Part shown: positions 15,342-16,231 of the stretch, piece by piece | How positions within the stretch are numbered: the stretch's first letter is position 1 | How the letters are laid out: the number at the start of each line of letters is the position of its first letter | Assembly (NCBI GenBank): GCA_937859855.1 | Contig: CALMAR010000002.1 | Span: 1 to 16,231, forward strand | DNA from: an uncultured Kineosporia sp. | Lineage (GTDB): Bacteria > Actinomycetota > Actinomycetes > Actinomycetales > Kineosporiaceae | Direction: 5' to 3' | Length of the DNA stretch: 16,231 nucleotides | Program-made: the position numbers and the translations under genes | The notes under the pieces: generated by a model | Seen by the model: the letters and a program-made list of their open reading frames with translations, nothing else | The model's database searches: none | Told to the model about the DNA's origin: nothing

Positions 15342-15376
15342 CAATCATCGGCCAATGCCTGACGTCCTGCGGAAAG

Positions 15377-15400
15377 TATGATCACAATGGGTGTAACACC
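15377..15400 (+). promoter_or_regulatory. -10-like box followed by an 11-base palindrome
   Basis: TATGAT (15377-15382) fits TANNNT and five of six bases of TATAAT; no convincing -35 is seen. Transcription would begin near 15389, where GGTGTAACACC (15390-15400) forms a perfect odd palindrome, a position typical of repressor operators. This would leave a leader of about 160 bases before the ATG at 15552. The same bases also contain in-frame ATGs, so part of this region might be coding instead. Confidence 0.3.
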
Positions 15401-15551
15401 GATGCCCGATAGGCCGATTGATCCATCACTCGCCGCTTCCGGGTACTGGCTCGACCGGATCGGTGCCGTCGCGGAGAAGTTGTTGATTTTGCTGTCGCGA
15501 GCATCGGTGCTCATCGGTGCGCGGCGCCCATCGGAGAGGTCTCAGATAGCG

Positions 15552-16231
15552 ATGCGCGTACGTCTTGGGGTGGCCGCGGCCGCCATCCTCGCGCTGGGCG
15601 GCACGCTGCTCGGTGCCGTTCCGGCCGGCGCCGTTCCGCCGTACAACCTGACCGTCACAACTAACCCGGATCCGGTCAATTTCACCCCGAACGTATTGGA
15701 CGGTGACGTCCGGTCGGTGGCCGAGGTCGGCAACATCACGCTGGTGGGCGGGACCTTCACCCAGGTTCAAGACGCCTTGGGCGGGCCGGTCCTGGCCCGG
15801 TCCAACCTGTTCGCCTACTACTCGGCCACTGGTCAGATCGTCAGCTCCTTCGCTCCCGCGGTGGCCTCGACGGTGTATTCGATCGAGCCCTCCGCAGACG
15901 GCCAAACCGCTTACATCGCTGGCCAGTTCGACAACGTGAACGGTGCCGCCCGGACCAAGCGGCTGGCCCGGATCAACGCCACCACCGGTGTCACCGACCC
16001 CAATTTCGTCTCCCCGGGCTTCGACGGTCAGATCAAGAAGGTCGTACTGCGCGGCGGCCTGCTCTATGTGGGAGGCAACTTCCTGGTCGCCGGGACGACG
16101 CCGAGAACGGCCCTGGCCGCAGTCGATCCGATCACCGGTGCCCTGTCGAGCAAGGTGAACCTGGGCTTCACCGATCCCCGCAACGGCGGCGCCATCCAGG
16201 TGATCACCTTCGACATCACCCCGAACGGGAC
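15552..16231 (+). CDS. Secreted beta-propeller-like repeat protein (partial, runs off the window)
   Basis: The first 226 residues are visible and the frame is open to the window end. A standard Sec signal peptide is seen: basic RVR (2-4), hydrophobic core LGVAAAAILALGGTLLGAV (5-23), then PAGA, with cleavage likely near residue 27. Repeats of about 45-50 residues follow, with a YVGGxF-type strand and a DPxTG turn: LVGGTFTQV, YIAGQFDNVNG, LYVGGNFLVAG, then INATTG and VDPITG. These recall delta-60 or kelch-like propeller repeats of secreted actinobacterial proteins. GAGAGG lies 12 bases before the ATG, a weak site. The frame continues upstream to 15378, but the signal peptide makes 15552 the better start. 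It may bind or organise the polymer at the surface; this is inferred from position only. Confidence 0.8.
   Translation, partial: MRVRLGVAAAAILALGGTLLGAVPAGAVPPYNLTVTTNPDPVNFTPNVLDGDVRSVAEVGNITLVGGTFTQVQDALGGPVLARSNLFAYYSATGQIVSSFAPAVASTVYSIEPSADGQTAYIAGQFDNVNGAARTKRLARINATTGVTDPNFVSPGFDGQIKKVVLRGGLLYVGGNFLVAGTTPRTALAAVDPITGALSSKVNLGFTDPRNGGAIQVITFDITPNG

Larger units (their letters stand above)
15107..15551. other. Divergent intergenic region, ligase operon / secreted protein
   Basis: These 445 bases hold the presumed promoters of the long minus operon and of the secreted protein gene. No gene is supported. Besides the sites listed separately, GGGTCAGC (15214-15221) and GCTGACCC (15264-15271) are inverted copies, as are GGGTAGCC (15273-15280) and GGCTACCC (15330-15337). 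CATCGGTGC is repeated at 15502-15510 and 15512-15520, with ATCGGTGC also at 15459-15466. GAGCA-TCGG-TGCTC (15499-15512) would form a small tetraloop hairpin. The frame of the secreted protein is open upstream from 15378, probably by chance. Confidence 0.55.

Noticed and set aside
15107..15551. Known riboswitch classes (cyclic di-AMP, cobalamin, others)
   Set aside because: No consensus core of a class I know could be matched by eye; a covariance-model search would be decisive.
15426..15905. 159-codon minus-strand frame opposite the secreted protein
   Set aside because: The plus-strand frame has a clear signal peptide and repeats; the minus frame has a composition typical of antisense GC-rich sequence.
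1..16231. Mobile elements, CRISPR arrays, tRNA or rRNA genes, defence systems
   Set aside because: No transposase or integrase motifs, regularly spaced repeats, tRNA cloverleaf patterns or defence-type genes were recognised.

Overview
The window reads as chromosomal DNA of a high-GC Gram-positive (actinobacterial) organism. GC is high on both strands, third codon positions are mostly G or C, GTG starts are frequent, and several genes overlap by four bases (GTGA or ATGA). The species cannot be told from the sequence. The region is a gene cluster for assembling and decorating an extracellular or cell-wall polysaccharide by the Wzx/Wzy route. One secreted repeat protein sits at its right edge. 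No tRNA, rRNA, CRISPR array, insertion sequence or phage gene was seen.

Layout, left to right. (1) 96-1034 (+) is a stand-alone PAPS-type sulfotransferase behind a hairpin and a -10-like box. (2) 4475 to 1093 (-) is a two-gene unit: a Wzz-like chain-length protein with a degenerate tyrosine-kinase-like domain, then a Wzx-type flippase. It converges on the sulfotransferase. (3) A 317-base divergent control region (4476-4792) carries an interrupted operator-like dyad. (4) 4793-5844 (+) is a bicistron encoding the two halves of an Alg14/Alg13-type (PssD/PssE-type) glycosyltransferase. (5) 15106 to 5841 (-) is one tightly packed operon. In transcription order it encodes an O-antigen ligase/polymerase (Wzy-like) membrane protein, an aminoglycoside-phosphotransferase-fold kinase, a second sulfotransferase, a second Wzz-like protein with a degenerate nucleotide-binding domain, a 31-codon relic of a family 2 glycosyltransferase, a family 2 glycosyltransferase, a polysaccharide pyruvyl transferase, a two-part nitroreductase-family protein, and a second family 2 glycosyltransferase. 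(6) A 445-base divergent region (15107-15551) holds several hairpins and dyads. (7) From 15552 (+) runs a secreted beta-propeller-like repeat protein that is cut by the window end.

How the parts could work together (inference from family roles): a lipid-linked repeat unit, started by a priming transferase not present here, would be extended by PssD/PssE and the two GT2 enzymes. It would be sulfated by one or both sulfotransferases, given pyruvate ketals by the pyruvyl transferase, and possibly phosphorylated or otherwise changed by the kinase-fold and nitroreductase-fold proteins. It would then be flipped by Wzx and polymerised or ligated by the Wzy-like protein, with chain length set by the two Wzz-like proteins. 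A sulfated and pyruvylated, strongly anionic polymer is the most interesting prediction. The most unusual details are the two Wzz proteins whose kinase domains have lost the ATP-binding signatures, and the small GT2 relic at 9918-10013 that is linked by four-base overlaps to both neighbours.
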